Part shown: positions 42,715-52,761 of the stretch, piece by piece
Layout of the letters: the number at the start of each line of letters is the position of its first letter
Numbering within the stretch: the first letter of the stretch is position 1
Assembly (NCBI GenBank): GCA_905147135.1
Contig: LR990049.1
Location: forward strand, 4,853,428 to 4,917,427
Reading direction: 5' to 3'
DNA: 64,000 nucleotides
Source: Blastobasis lacticolella
Taxonomy: Eukaryota; Arthropoda; Insecta; Lepidoptera; Blastobasidae
Translations under genes and position numbers: made by a program
The notes under the pieces: generated by a model
The model's input: only the letters and a program-made list of their open reading frames with translations
What the model was told of the DNA's origin: nothing
Database searches by the model: none

Positions 42715-42985
42715 ACGACCTGAGTGGTTCAGTGGTCAACATGCCGGTCTGCCACGCAAGAGGTCCCGGGTTCGATTCCCGGCCGGGCAGAAATTGAAAT
42801 GATGAATTTTAATTTCTGTTACGGGTCTGGGTGTTCTATGTATGTATAATAAGTATGTATTTTAAAGTATAATATAAGTAGTTTATCAGTTATCTAGCAC
42901 GCATAACACAAGCTATGCTTACTTTGGGGCTAGATGGCGCTGTGTGAATTTGTCCACGATTATTTATTTATTATTATTATATTTG
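42715..42985 (+). mobile_element. Family B SINE, full length
   Basis: The head 'gacctgagtggttcagtggt' ... 'gggttcgattcccggccggg' matches tRNA-Gly(GCC) in the A box, anticodon arm (tctgccacgc) and B box. The body runs to 'gtgtgaatttgtccacgatt' and a (TTA)n tail. 'atatttga' is repeated before and after (about 42707-42714 and 42979-42986), a likely short target-site duplication. Best copy for the family consensus. Confidence 0.9.
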
Positions 42986-43582
42986 AACTTAGTAGTGGAC
43001 TTTGCATGTCTGAGTAAGTTTTGGTGACAATTGAACATTCTGGCGTCGGACAGGTAACAAATGGACTTTTAATTACACAGCTCCCTTCGTATTCAGGTGA
43101 TATATTTTTAATCAATAGGTAAAAAAGTTTAATCATAGATCTACGTCTAGGTGATAATGCTACGGCTTTAATAAATAAAAACCCAAACATGCTTTCACTC
43201 TTAGTGCGTAACCATTATAATTGTGCTAGAAGGTATGTTGGCTTTTTTACTCCCTTTGCAGCTAGCTACGTGATACATATACAGGGGGCCCACTGAAAAC
43301 GAGCGTCACGGCAACTGTTGTGGCATATGCTGAGTGTGGCCCCATTGCACTCTCCACATGGCACAAGTAACGAGATTAGAGTATCTCTTTTTTATCTTTT
43401 TTTGTTTATGTCTCTGTTTCATTATATTTTTTTAATTTCATTTTATGAATTTTGTGCTGTGTGTTTGAGTGTAATAAATGTGTTTTACTTTACTTTACTT
43501 ACATTTACTTCAAAGGCAATTCTATGGGTTAAGTTGAGGATAATTATTAGATTAAGGATTAGACATATGTAAGGAGGTTGGG
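42986..43582. other. No gene recognised
   Basis: AT-rich. The 84-codon frame at 43318-43572 is hydrophobic by T-richness and not credible. Confidence 0.4.
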
Positions 43583-43680
43583 GTATACAAAATAAAGTCG
43601 CTTTTGTATTAATTCGAATGAGCGGGCGAGCCGGACGTCCGATCACATCCCCCGCACCCAAAAGCGACTTCATCTTATAC
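43583..43680. mobile_element. 98-bp foldback element
   Basis: 'gtatacaaaataaagtcgct' 'tttg' and 'caaaagcgacttcatcttat' 'ac' are inverted with three mismatches and one gap. The GC-rich centre is 'gcgggcgagccggacgtccg'. Single copy in the window; flanks give no clear duplication. Confidence 0.6.
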
Positions 43681-44692
43681 AGCATAAGCATTAATATCAA
43701 CTGCAACTGACGGTTGGTCGGCTCCATCCAAAAAATAATTGTTACTAGTATTAGACCTGCATGATTTGACCCGTACCAAAATTGCAAGTTGAAGAGCTTA
43801 TAATAAATAACTGTTTACTCTACAATACTAATTCCACCTTATTCTACGTTGCACCAACAACAGTGGCTTTATTCATGTTAAATTCCATTCATTTTAAGCT
43901 TAGCCTCTCATCCTAGTCGCGACTGCACCCCTCCCGCCCTATTGTGAAGGAATGAAGCGTGCAGTCATCGCGCTATCTACCCTGGCCAGCAGAAGGGAAT
44001 ATGGTTGCACTTTGAGCAACTTGAATATTCGGCCTTCACACTTTTGTTATAACTAATGTTTGTGCCTATGATTAATGAGTATTACCCGTTGAAATTAAAA
44101 ATACCTGGTCTTCATACATATTACTTACAGTGAGGTACTAACTTAAATGGGGGTATCATAACACACAAGTGCGTAATAGTAAAGTAAAAAGCACGCGTAC
44201 ACAATATCTTGGATAACGTGCTTAAAAGTATACAATAACATCATAGTAACGAGCAATTGTGATGGCAAATATATTCCGTTACAGAAAATATATATACAAA
44301 ACCGGGCTTCTTTTTTATTTGCCTTTTTTATTTCTACGAGCACCGAACATTGTGGACGTTGCATAGCATCAGTCAGGCGTGCCGTCACTCCCTCGTATCT
44401 CTCCTGACCAGGCTTTTTGGGGTGCGTCTACGCACATAACTGGTTTAGATACTGTAGGTACTCCTGTGTAGATACAACACCACCAAGGCATTTATGTGCA
44501 TGGTGCAACTGACAAGTGACGATGGGTTGAAGATTGCATACGTCCAGTATTTAGCTGTTCTATCTTGCTGTGACGATATCAATTTTGTGAGGGTATAAGT
44601 AGCCAAAATGAATGAAAAACTAAATTTTCTCGCACTAGATTTGTGAGACGAAGGCGATTGATAAACAGACATTATAATACCTGAGTATATAT
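43681..44692. other. No gene recognised
   Basis: No shared repeat and no supported exon. Confidence 0.4.
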
Positions 44693-44885
44693 AATCATCA
44701 TCGTCCTAGGGTTTATCCCGGCATTTGCCAGGGTCCGCTTTCCTTTTCATACTCCTCCACTTTGCCCGGTCTTCGTCATTCTCGCGTCGTAGGTCCTTGG
44801 CTCTCACATCCGACTCAGCGATGTCAATCCATCGCTTCTTGGGTCGCCCACGCGGCCTCTTTCCTGATACGGGCAGGTATATATT
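44693..44885 (-). pseudogene. RTE-clade RT C-terminus, minus strand
   Basis: Minus-strand translation reads 'SGKRPRGRPKKRWIDIAESD' then 'VRAKDLRRENDEDRAKWRSM', the C-terminal 'GRPKKRW' region of RTE-clade proteins, and terminates beside a (GAT)n end. It is 5'-truncated and is the best preserved of three minus-strand copies (8.2, 15.1, 44.7 kb). Confidence 0.8.
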
Positions 44886-45552
44886 TACAGGATATTCAAT
44901 CAATACAAAATCCTTTCATCAGTTTTAGGTCAAACTGTCTGAAAGTCACCACGATATTAAACAAGCATGTCTAATTATTTGATAATTACAAAATTGTCGT
45001 CAAACCCTACCTGCAATGTAGGACGAAGTTTAATTTTCTTTAATCGTCAAAGAATTAATGGGAGCCGCAATTTGAACCGTTTAATAAACGCGTTGTAATT
45101 ATTTTTCATTAATTGTACATACATACATCGTGTAGCAGTTTTTCAATGCTAACTTTAAAGAGAAGGGAAAATAATTATTTATTTATTTCCATAGTTTTAA
45201 TAAAATTTAGTTACAGCAATAAAATTTAGTTATAATTGTACAATTCAAAGTTGCAATGCCAATAACAAAACTGCGGTTTAAAATTTTCAGTATCAAACCA
45301 TCTAGCAGTATGATAACCTAATGACAAAATAGAAAAGATAAAACTTTCATATACATAGGTTGATACATGCGCCCATATAGTTGTTTTTCTCCCACTGACT
45401 CTGTATGTGTGTTTGTGTATATGTGTGTGTATGTGTGTGCACATTAACGGCTTACCACAAAAATATAGATTAATCGCGCTAATATCCGGAACTCTGAAAC
45501 TTTATTCTTCCCTATAAGGTACCTACCTACTTACTAAACTCTGTTTAAAAAT
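44886..45552. other. No gene recognised; TG-rich microsatellite
   Basis: 45403-45440 is a tgtgtgt/tatgtg-rich run. The remainder is AT-rich. Confidence 0.45.
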
Positions 45553-45743
45553 AGGGGCAACTTTCATACAAACGAGACAATTTGGAGACCTTGGAAAACT
45601 TTCCCGAGGAGAAAACGATATTTTGTAACTGTAGAGCTCCTCCATCCGTGTTCTAGATATGCAGCAGATTGCACCCACAAAGTTCCAGTTCCAGTTCCAA
45701 GGTCTCCAAATGTCTCGATTTTACTAAAATTGCTCATGTGCCC
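45553..45743. mobile_element. 191-bp foldback element
   Basis: The left arm 'gggcaactttcatacaaacg' 'agacaatttggagaccttgg' and the right arm 'ccaaggtctccaaatgtctc' 'g...attgctcatgtgccc' are reverse complements with a small length difference. Single copy, no transposase. Confidence 0.65.
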
Positions 45744-45889
45744 GTTTTTTAGCAAATGAGTGTAGTTGGTAGGTACGAGTCATAAAATAACATGATCCAG
45801 CGAGATAGCCGAATGTCAGCAGAGCTTCAGACTGAACGCGGGTAAAATACACGGGGGACTGCTACTATAAAATACATATTGATATAACC

Positions 45890-46305
45890 TAATCGACAGA
45901 AAAAGTCGGTTTACTTAAACTCAAATATGTTCTAAATAACAGAACTGATTTTAATGAAACAACGCTAACAACCAAACAACCACCTCAAATAAACCGGCTT
46001 TCAAATAGAGAAAACGGTGCATCCGTTCAGGATTTTAAATCAAACATCATAAAAATAAAAACTTTATTTCTCAAATCTTCACAATATATGAGGTGAGTCA
46101 TCCATCAAGTCAATAAATTATGTTAGTTTGGTAGAGTAAATTTATAATATTACAGTGATAAAGAAGGAATAAAACATAGGTAGTTCGTTAGGTTGGGTCC
46201 TCAGATATAATCCGTTCGGGAGCTACAATACCAGAGACAAACACAAAGCCACAGATACCCACGTCAAACCTACCACACCTCCTTTTGGTCGGAGGTTAAA
46301 AATGA
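45890..46305. repeat. Family D interspersed repeat
   Basis: 'tataacctaatcgacagaaa', 'ggtttacttaaactcaaata', 'gttcgggagctacaatacca' and 'ccttttggtcggaggttaaa' define the longest outline of the family in the window. About 160 bases of other sequence (46036-46210, with 'aaaaataaaaactttatttctc') interrupt it. Supplies a second empty site for the 30.88-kb TTAA element. Confidence 0.75.
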
Positions 46306-46389
46306 ATTAAACTTTGACAGCGCGCTCTCATGTTCTCATTCTTATACCTCATTATGCTCAGATAACATCTTGTTTCTGAGTTAAGTACA

Positions 46390-46638
46390 TTAGTTGAATA
46401 TTAACCGATGCTCTTACGGTGAAGGAAAACATCGTGATGAAACCTGCATATTCAGGCGACTGGATGTGTAACCATGATCCAATCTGGTCAGGTTCCCCTG
46501 GTAGCAGGGTCATGGAGGTCAGATGGCGGTCGTCGCTGTACTATAATTACCTGACCTGCCGAATCCTGGATATTGGTCAAGGCGGACCCCGGGCCCTCGT
46601 GCGCGATAGCATCACCGGGACATTAACGCCAAGATGAT
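46390..46638 (+). mobile_element. Family A SINE, lacking the tRNA head
   Basis: 'ttagttgaatattaaccgat', 'gatgtgtaaccatgatccaa', 'ggtagcagggtcatggaggt' and 'gacattaacgccaagatgat'. Colinear with the reverse of 12574-12936 after the head region. Confidence 0.85.
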
Positions 46639-46659
46639 TATTTTATTATTTCAACCAAT

Positions 46660-47033
46660 TGTGTGGTGTCCGGCAGAGTAGAATAGCACTCCCTTTACAC
46701 TCATGGGTGTCGTAGGAGGCGACTAATGTTTCAGAGGAAAAAGATCTAGAAACTCCGTAGGCTGGAAAATGGGCAGCAGCGTTTTCCATTGTTATAGTTA
46801 TAACACTGCTATCTCCAACCCGAAAGCCAAGCTTCGAAATTATGGCAATAACCAGTCTTTCCTTTGGACTATGACATGGGATCGTTCACGAGGTATATTA
46901 GAGGTCTCTTCAGGGGCGGGCAACGCATGACTGTTTGTCTGCCGGATAACATAAAAAAAAATCTCCCCTTTCGTGGGAGAGGCCCTTATCCCTGCAGTGG
47001 ACTGTTAATCGGCTGTGATGCTGTGATGTTACT
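46660..47033 (+). mobile_element. Family C retroposon with a nested LINE 3' end
   Basis: 'gtgtggtgtccggcagagta' to 'aattatggcaataacc', then a LINE 3' UTR at about 46855-46962 (ggactatgacatgggatcgt ... gtctgccggataacataaaa), then 'ctcccctttcgtgggagagg' to 'ggctgtgatgctgtgatg'. Uninterrupted copies (for example 4.0 kb) read 'aataacctcccctttcgtgg' across the junction. Confidence 0.8.
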
Positions 47034-47484
47034 CAGCTGAAATCCAATACCAAACATGTGTTATATACTTTGAGTATGCAAATAACTCTCATATAATAAC
47101 TTATAATAAGCACCTACCGATAACGAGCTACAATTAAATGACTACATAGCCCTCACACCACATCACACCTACCTATATGACCTACAAATTGTCAGTCGAT
47201 TGCATGGGAAGCCGAAATATTGATCAGTCGGGGTCAACGCCCGATGATTGCCTTCATTGACTGACAGACTGGTGAATTCGACGCAGCTCCTGGACTATTC
47301 GGGGCAGGGCGTGCTTTTCATTCGATTGGATAAGAAAGGGGTGTCAAATTGAATTTGGGATCGAATTTTTTAGAGTGAGCTTAGGTAACTAAGTTGGGTG
47401 GAGTTGAAAATCGCATCGATGCTAGTAGTAAAGTATACTTACTTATTCATACTAAAAGAATGGAATACCTTCTTATTACCCCTA

Positions 47485-47880
47485 ACCTAACCGATAGAAT
47501 AGTTGTCAAAAGATTTCAGATAAAAATGTAATATTTTCTAAACTTTTTTTTATACCGCTAAGGTGGCAAACAAGCTTGCGGCCTGCCTGATGGTAAGCAG
47601 TCACCGCAGCCTTTCAGGTAGTTTATTCCACAACCTTAGTGTGTGTGGGAGAAAGTTCCTTTGGAACCGCACAGTTCGCGACCAATTTGGCTCCAAGGTA
47701 TGAGGATGAACTGCTCTACCACCTCTACTAAACCGGTTTTAAATAAAAAAACACATCGAAATCAGTAAATCCCACGATCCTACGATGCCACAAATAGAGA
47801 CAGATACACACAGACACACTCTTTGTACTTGTAATGCACGGGCATTGTCGGAGGTTCTCTATTATTGCATTTTTTTTATA
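47485..47880. repeat. Family D repeat with nested LINE 3' end
   Basis: Outer parts are 'ctaacctaaccgatag', 'atattttctaaac' and 'aaaccggttttaaat', then 'gatgccacaaatagagacag'. The middle, 47544-47727, is a minus-strand CR1/Jockey-like LINE end with a T-run and 'aagcttgcggcctgcctgat', 'accttagtgtgtgtgggaga'. It is flanked by 'ctaaac' at 47538-47543 and 47728-47733. Confidence 0.75.
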
Positions 47881-47939
47881 TGAAATAGACAGGTAATGTT
47901 AATAATGTTATGTGCAGATGCAGTCTACAATGGTGCATA

Positions 47940-48030
47940 CCTGTATATTAAGTACCCATTCACTCTTGTCTTAAAGAGACTGAAGTTGTAGCGCTCAGGG
48001 AAAACTTGCCGTTCGCAACATGTTCCGTAA
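47940..48030 (-). repeat. Fragment related to LINE-2 C-terminus
   Basis: 'ccattcactcttgtcttaaa', 'gttgtagcgctcagggaaaa' and 'cgcaacatgttcc' follow the order of the minus-strand LINE-2 3' coding end (cctattcactctagccttga, tgatcagggaacac, caacgcgttcc). Degenerate. Confidence 0.5.
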
Positions 48031-48329
48031 AAATACTCTAAATGATAGTGAAAAAAAATCATCTTGGCGATAACTTTTTAACATAATCTCTACTTATTTC
48101 AAATCTATGTCTGCATCCTTGGATGAATGAAAAGGTAATACCCAAGTATTTTTTTTATCTATGGTAATATGTTAAAACTCATCATATAATGGAAGGAGCT
48201 GTTTATAACAAGTCGCTATAAATGCAAATCCTAAGAAAATTCGATTTATATATCACAGCTAAGAAGAGTATCTAATCTACTTTGCCTTACACACACAAAC
48301 TTTGTATTTACAATCACAAAATATTTTAG

Positions 48330-48440
48330 TTAAATACAAGAACATGAGCGCATTATCACTTCAAGAAAATGTTTCTTTACCGCTACAGCAAAACGGTGTT
48401 TGGTGCATCTTTATCCAAAATCAGCAAACTGCAAACTGGT
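48330..48440 (+). repeat. Dispersed repeat, two copies in window (copy 2)
   Basis: Colinear with 24948-25050: 'acaagaacatgagcgcatta', 'cacttcaagaaaatg', 'gtgtttggtgcatcttt' and 'ccaaaatcagcaaactg'. Confidence 0.65.
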
Positions 48441-49487
48441 GCTCTGCTATTTAATATTAGTAACTTAATTAACTTAACATTTTGAAAGCAAACGAAAATT
48501 CGTATTTCATTACATGTCAGCTACCAGTAATGTAACAAACTACGCAATAAGCAATAAGCAATACGCAAATGTTACCTACTTACTTCAAGAGTAAATAATA
48601 TTTACATTCGGAATTAAAGCAAACTACATTGCCTCTTCAAAGTAAAGTGGAACCCAAATATTCACTTACGGGAGTAATGAAAAAGCTAAACACAGTTGAC
48701 GGTCAAATACCTACTTCTCTGGGCCTGAGGCCACGGGGCCCTTTGTCAAGGAAATTGCATTCTGGACCCCCGCGAAGGGGCCGCACTCGAGGCCCGGGTC
48801 TTAGTGCTGAGAGGGACTGTTAAACTGTAAACGTTGGACAATTTTATACTTAAAAATAAATAAATAAATAGTTGGGGTATTTCGATCTTCTTCTTCGTCG
48901 CGTCAATTATATAAGTACCTATACTTGTAATAAAAGACCTCACCGAAAACGTTTAGGATATACATGTGAGAGATTGTTATTTTTTTCCTTTATTGTTTTA
49001 CATTAAAGTTGACAATCATTTGACCGCCATTTTCATTTCTTTTTTCGACGTTAGCCGCTTTCCATCACCATCCGGTGGACCATCCGTCCGTGTGTCTCCT
49101 TAGGCAATAAATAAATAAATTTTACCTGATGATAAGTGATGATGCGGCCGTGAATGGAACATTCATTACGTGATATTATAAAAATATTTACGAAAGGGGT
49201 GTATGGCTAACACCACAACAGCCACTTTTTATTTTTTCCTAAAGAAATATCGCACCTCGAAACAATAGCAAATCATTAGAGACGCCTCATATGATCAAAA
49301 ATGTCATTTGGAGTTTTAAGTTTACAAATACATCATGCCAAAGACGTTTTTTTATGAAATTATAGATAACTTAGGGGGAATAGTTCGTTTAAAACACTTC
49401 ACAATACACATAAATATCTTATAATGTTTAAATAGCACGATAAAACATTCTAACTTCAGTTTATAATCCGACAAATATTTAAAGTAA
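48441..49487. other. No gene recognised; small LINE remnant
   Basis: 48715-48800 is GC-rich (ggcctgaggccacggggccc) and of unknown origin. 49120-49165 (tgatgataagtgatgatgcg) is a minus-strand scrap of a LINE-2-like 3' end. Confidence 0.4.
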
Positions 49488-49636
49488 TATAGGTTTTAAG
49501 ACTTTCGTGGTTATTCACTACACTTTCACTACACATATTACCAGTCAACTCGTGACCATGACGCATGCAACTGCGTCGAAATATCGAGGTAAAAACAATA
49601 CTAACCGTGGTAACAAACCCGATAATATGTGTAGTG
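49488..49636. mobile_element. Foldback element E (copy 2), 15-bp direct repeats
   Basis: 'tataggttttaagactttcg' to 'gataatatgtgtagtg'. It lacks the central 110 bases of the 23.8-kb copy. The 15-bp word 'aaatatttaaagtaa' is exact on both sides (49473-49487 and 49637-49651). Confidence 0.8.
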
Positions 49637-49651
49637 AAATATTTAAAGTAA

Positions 49652-50489
49652 AATATCTCTAAACCTTAAAAATATATCATAAGCACTCAAGGATATCTTA
49701 AGTGCAAAGTTCAAAGTGTATGTTGTCTGAGCTTCTCGTATTTTGGTACGTAAATAAGCAAACTGGAATCAATTGTGCTTTGTAGCGCATTCGGTTCCCA
49801 ATTCTGTAGCGATTGAACTCTAACAATGCCATTAAGTAACCTACTGGTTATACTTACTTCATTTCTCAAAAAAGGGTCAAGCCATGATAATACGTGAAAT
49901 TTCTCGAACACGATAAATGTTATATTCACAGTTACAATTTTATTTTTTATAAATAAAATCAAATATTCGAGCTCAAAGACATATTGGTTGCGGTCTCGGA
50001 CCGGATACGGAGCTACATACTACCCATGATGTTATTGGGTTAGATGCCTGGTAGGGGAAAATGCTTATTAGATTTCAATTATATTCCAAAAGTAAATAAA
50101 AGGAGGTCCGGACAACCCAGTCTTTATGACCAATAACGTAGAGCTATATGTCATTTTTGAAGATTATTTTATTTGGCCATAACTTTTTTTCCACATCGAT
50201 TTGAGAGTTATCGTCATAGTAAAAGTTGCAGACAATAAAAAATCCTTTCCAATGACATTAGGCTGGAGTCCATACATTTCAGCAGGTGGAGTCCATACAA
50301 TGGAGGCTTTCATTATGATCATATTAAATATGTCCAAAATGTTTTTTCATTTAGCGATTGTCAGAGTTACAGTATACAATATGTATAAGTACTTGTACAA
50401 AACTATAGGTAACATTAAGAAATATATATCACTACACGTAATGTTCCAGTTATTATAAGACATTTTAAAAGTAGTAACCCGCGTCACGA
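49652..50489. other. No gene recognised
   Basis: AT-rich, with no shared repeats. Confidence 0.4.
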
Positions 50490-50584
50490 AAGAAGAGACT
50501 TGTCAAATGGCAGTGGAGGAGATTTCGCGCAGGTAATCGTATACAGCGCAAGTCGAACCACGTGACCCGCCAAGTCTCTTCTTA
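50490..50584. repeat. 95-bp segment bounded by 13-bp inverted repeat
   Basis: 'aagaagagacttg' and 'caagtctcttctt' are exact reverse complements around a CG-containing centre. Possibly a MITE remnant. Confidence 0.5.
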
Positions 50585-50699
50585 TTTGACACTAGTTATA
50601 CTTACCGCGCACCTCTCTGCGCTGCGTTGGAAATACTCGTAAACCATGGAACTCAGTTTAAAACCCGAAAAAGCATTTAGAAATGTTTGATTAGAACAC

Positions 50700-51280
50700 A
50701 ATACCGATAGGCAGGACAGACCGATAGGCAGCTACCGGGTTCGAAACCCAGTGCCGTTATGTACCTACCAATGACTTTTTTTGAGTTAGGTATGTACTTT
50801 AGTTTCCTCAACCTCTACCACCAATCCTCTTACAGCGCCTGCACATTCAGCCATGTGTGTGAATATGTAACCATGATCCAACCTGATTAGATTCCCCGTT
50901 AACACCCAATATGTAGATCTCGACGAGTACTATCATTTCTCTTTAGGAACAAGTGTTCTAGGACCACTAGTTTCCGAGTTACGATGGTATTAAGTTTGAC
51001 AGCTGTCATCTGAAATGTAGATCTCAACGAGTACATATTATATAGTACTTCAATGATTCGAAATTATGTCGCATTTCGAGTATTCGAGCTTCAATGGTTT
51101 CGGACTAGATTATTCGCAATACTGTGGTGTCGCGCTTCATTGATTCGCTTCTCTATAGTTCGAGTCTAAGTGGTAATTTCACGGAGGTCAGATGGCAGTC
51201 GCTCTACTGTTATTACGTTGATCGAGTCGATCATGGTCAAGGCGAATCCGGGATATTAACAGCAAGATGATGAATATAAA
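50700..51280 (+). mobile_element. Family A SINE split by an insert of about 260 bp
   Basis: 50700-50912 carries the degraded head (B box gggttcgaaaccc), 'gtgaatatgtaaccatgatc' and 'gattccccgttaacacc'. The SINE resumes at about 51175 with 'tttcacggaggtcagatggc' and runs to 'attaacagcaagatgatgaa'. The insert contains the direct repeat 'atgtagatctc.acgagtac' twice, 106 bases apart, and is not seen elsewhere in the window. Confidence 0.7.
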
Positions 51281-51285
51281 AACTA

Positions 51286-51440
51286 GTGGACCCGACGTGA
51301 CTTCGTTCGCGTACACCTAGTTTACCCCTATCTACCCTTTTTTTCTTGATTGTAAAACTTCCTCTTGAATCACTCTATCAATTGTTGAAAACTGCATTAA
51401 AATCCGTTGCGTAGTTTAAAAGATCTAAGCGTACATCTCG
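51286..51440 (+). repeat. Interspersed repeat, probable RTE-related 3' end
   Basis: 'aactagtggacccgacgtga', 'cttcgttcgcgtacaccta', 'ttgttgaaaactgcattaaa' and 'gtagtttaaaagatctaagc'. Colinear with 26592-26745. Confidence 0.65.
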
Positions 51441-51945
51441 AGGGACACACGACACAAGCGCTTTAGTTTATATGATTCAGACAAAAAAAATCCATGAAGG
51501 TAGCAAACTTCCCAAAATATTTTTGCTATGTATAGATACAGCATCGAAGACATTACAACAATAAGCGATACAAACAAGAAATCCCATACATATTTAATAC
51601 ACGCCATCTTATTGAGAAATAATACGACCTCACCCGGCAACTGAGCATAATTCGCCACCCGAAAAAAGCGAAAATTTATGTAAAGCGAGCAAAATACTGG
51701 TAGGATTTAGAAATACAATTTTCTACACATTGGCGTGCTATTGCAAGAGGATTCCGTTTGACAGCGACATTTGAAACAGAAATAGAATTTATTTCGCGGA
51801 ATAATGTCTTCGAGAGTGAGGCATGAGTTCGAATAACGTCTAGTCAAGCTTTCGTATGACGGAGATGGTTTATAGGCTTTTTGTAGGCTTGACAAATTAT
51901 TATTATTGGCGTGTTATTGGCAAACAGTCGTTATAGGTTCGTGTC

Positions 51946-51976
51946 AAAAATGTAACATATTCTATGTTACATTTTT
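51946..51976. repeat. Perfect 14-bp hairpin
   Basis: 'aaaaatgtaacata' and its reverse complement around the loop 'ttc'. Confidence 0.65.
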
Positions 51977-52206
51977 CACGTGAATTCGGCGAACGTCTTC
52001 CTCGTCGTCCTAACTAACGGGCATTATAGAAAAATTGTGACACGAAAGATGTGATCAAAAGTTTTTGTTGTACCACTTGCACTTTATTCGGTTCCACATG
52101 AAAATTAATAGGTATTAATAGGTAGATAACTTATAATAAATAAAATATAAAATTAAAAAATTATATAAAAGATAAAAAAATAATCCAGACTGTTGATTAA
52201 CCGTAT

Positions 52207-52370
52207 AGAAGGCATAACGCTCCACTGTAATTACCTGATCTGCCAAATCCTGGATCATGGTCAAGACGGACGCCGAGCTCACGTGTGCGAGTGCACAACC
52301 GGGACGCCATCGCCTCGACCTCTTATTGACAAACCGGCAATGTTAACCACTAAACCACTCAGGTCGTAGT
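52207..52370. repeat. Chimeric junction of family A and family B SINEs
   Basis: 52207-52306 is a plus-strand family A tail (ctccactgtaattacctgat, gccaaatcctggatcatggt). It abuts 52308-52368, a minus-strand family B head (aatgttaaccactaaaccac, tcaggtcgt). Neither has its other half next to it. Confidence 0.7.
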
Positions 52371-52439
52371 TCAAATACCATTGTACGGGAACTAGCTCAG
52401 TCCCCCGTAGTTTGCACCCGCGCGTAGTTCTGATTTTTG

Positions 52440-52600
52440 TGAACATTTATTTATTTAATAGTTTATTGCACACAAAAATGGTAACAAAGATATGGCAAAT
52501 ATATACATAACACAAAAGGCACTACTTATTTCTAAAAAGAAATATCTTCCAGCAGGCCTACAGCAAAGAGAACGTGATGACTGGAAGCAGTTTAAGACGT
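52440..52600 (-). repeat. LINE 3' end, minus strand, (ATTT)n tail
   Basis: 'catttatttatttaatagtt', 'tattgcacac', 'ggcactacttatttctaaaa' and 'tcttccagcaggcct'. Same family as 59489-59640 (minus) and 62155-62285 (plus). Confidence 0.6.
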
Positions 52601-52761
52601 GCACAATATATAAATATTTAATTATTAAAAGTTGACTATACTATCGATAAATTTCTACATATATACCATATACCTAACAAAATATATACATATATAGATA
52701 CATATTTTTTTTTTTTTTTTTTTTTTTTAATTTTAGACTATCCAGGCATTTGACCGCTATC

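Noticed and set aside
45400..45442. TG-rich run as a regulatory element
   Set aside because: A simple microsatellite explains it.
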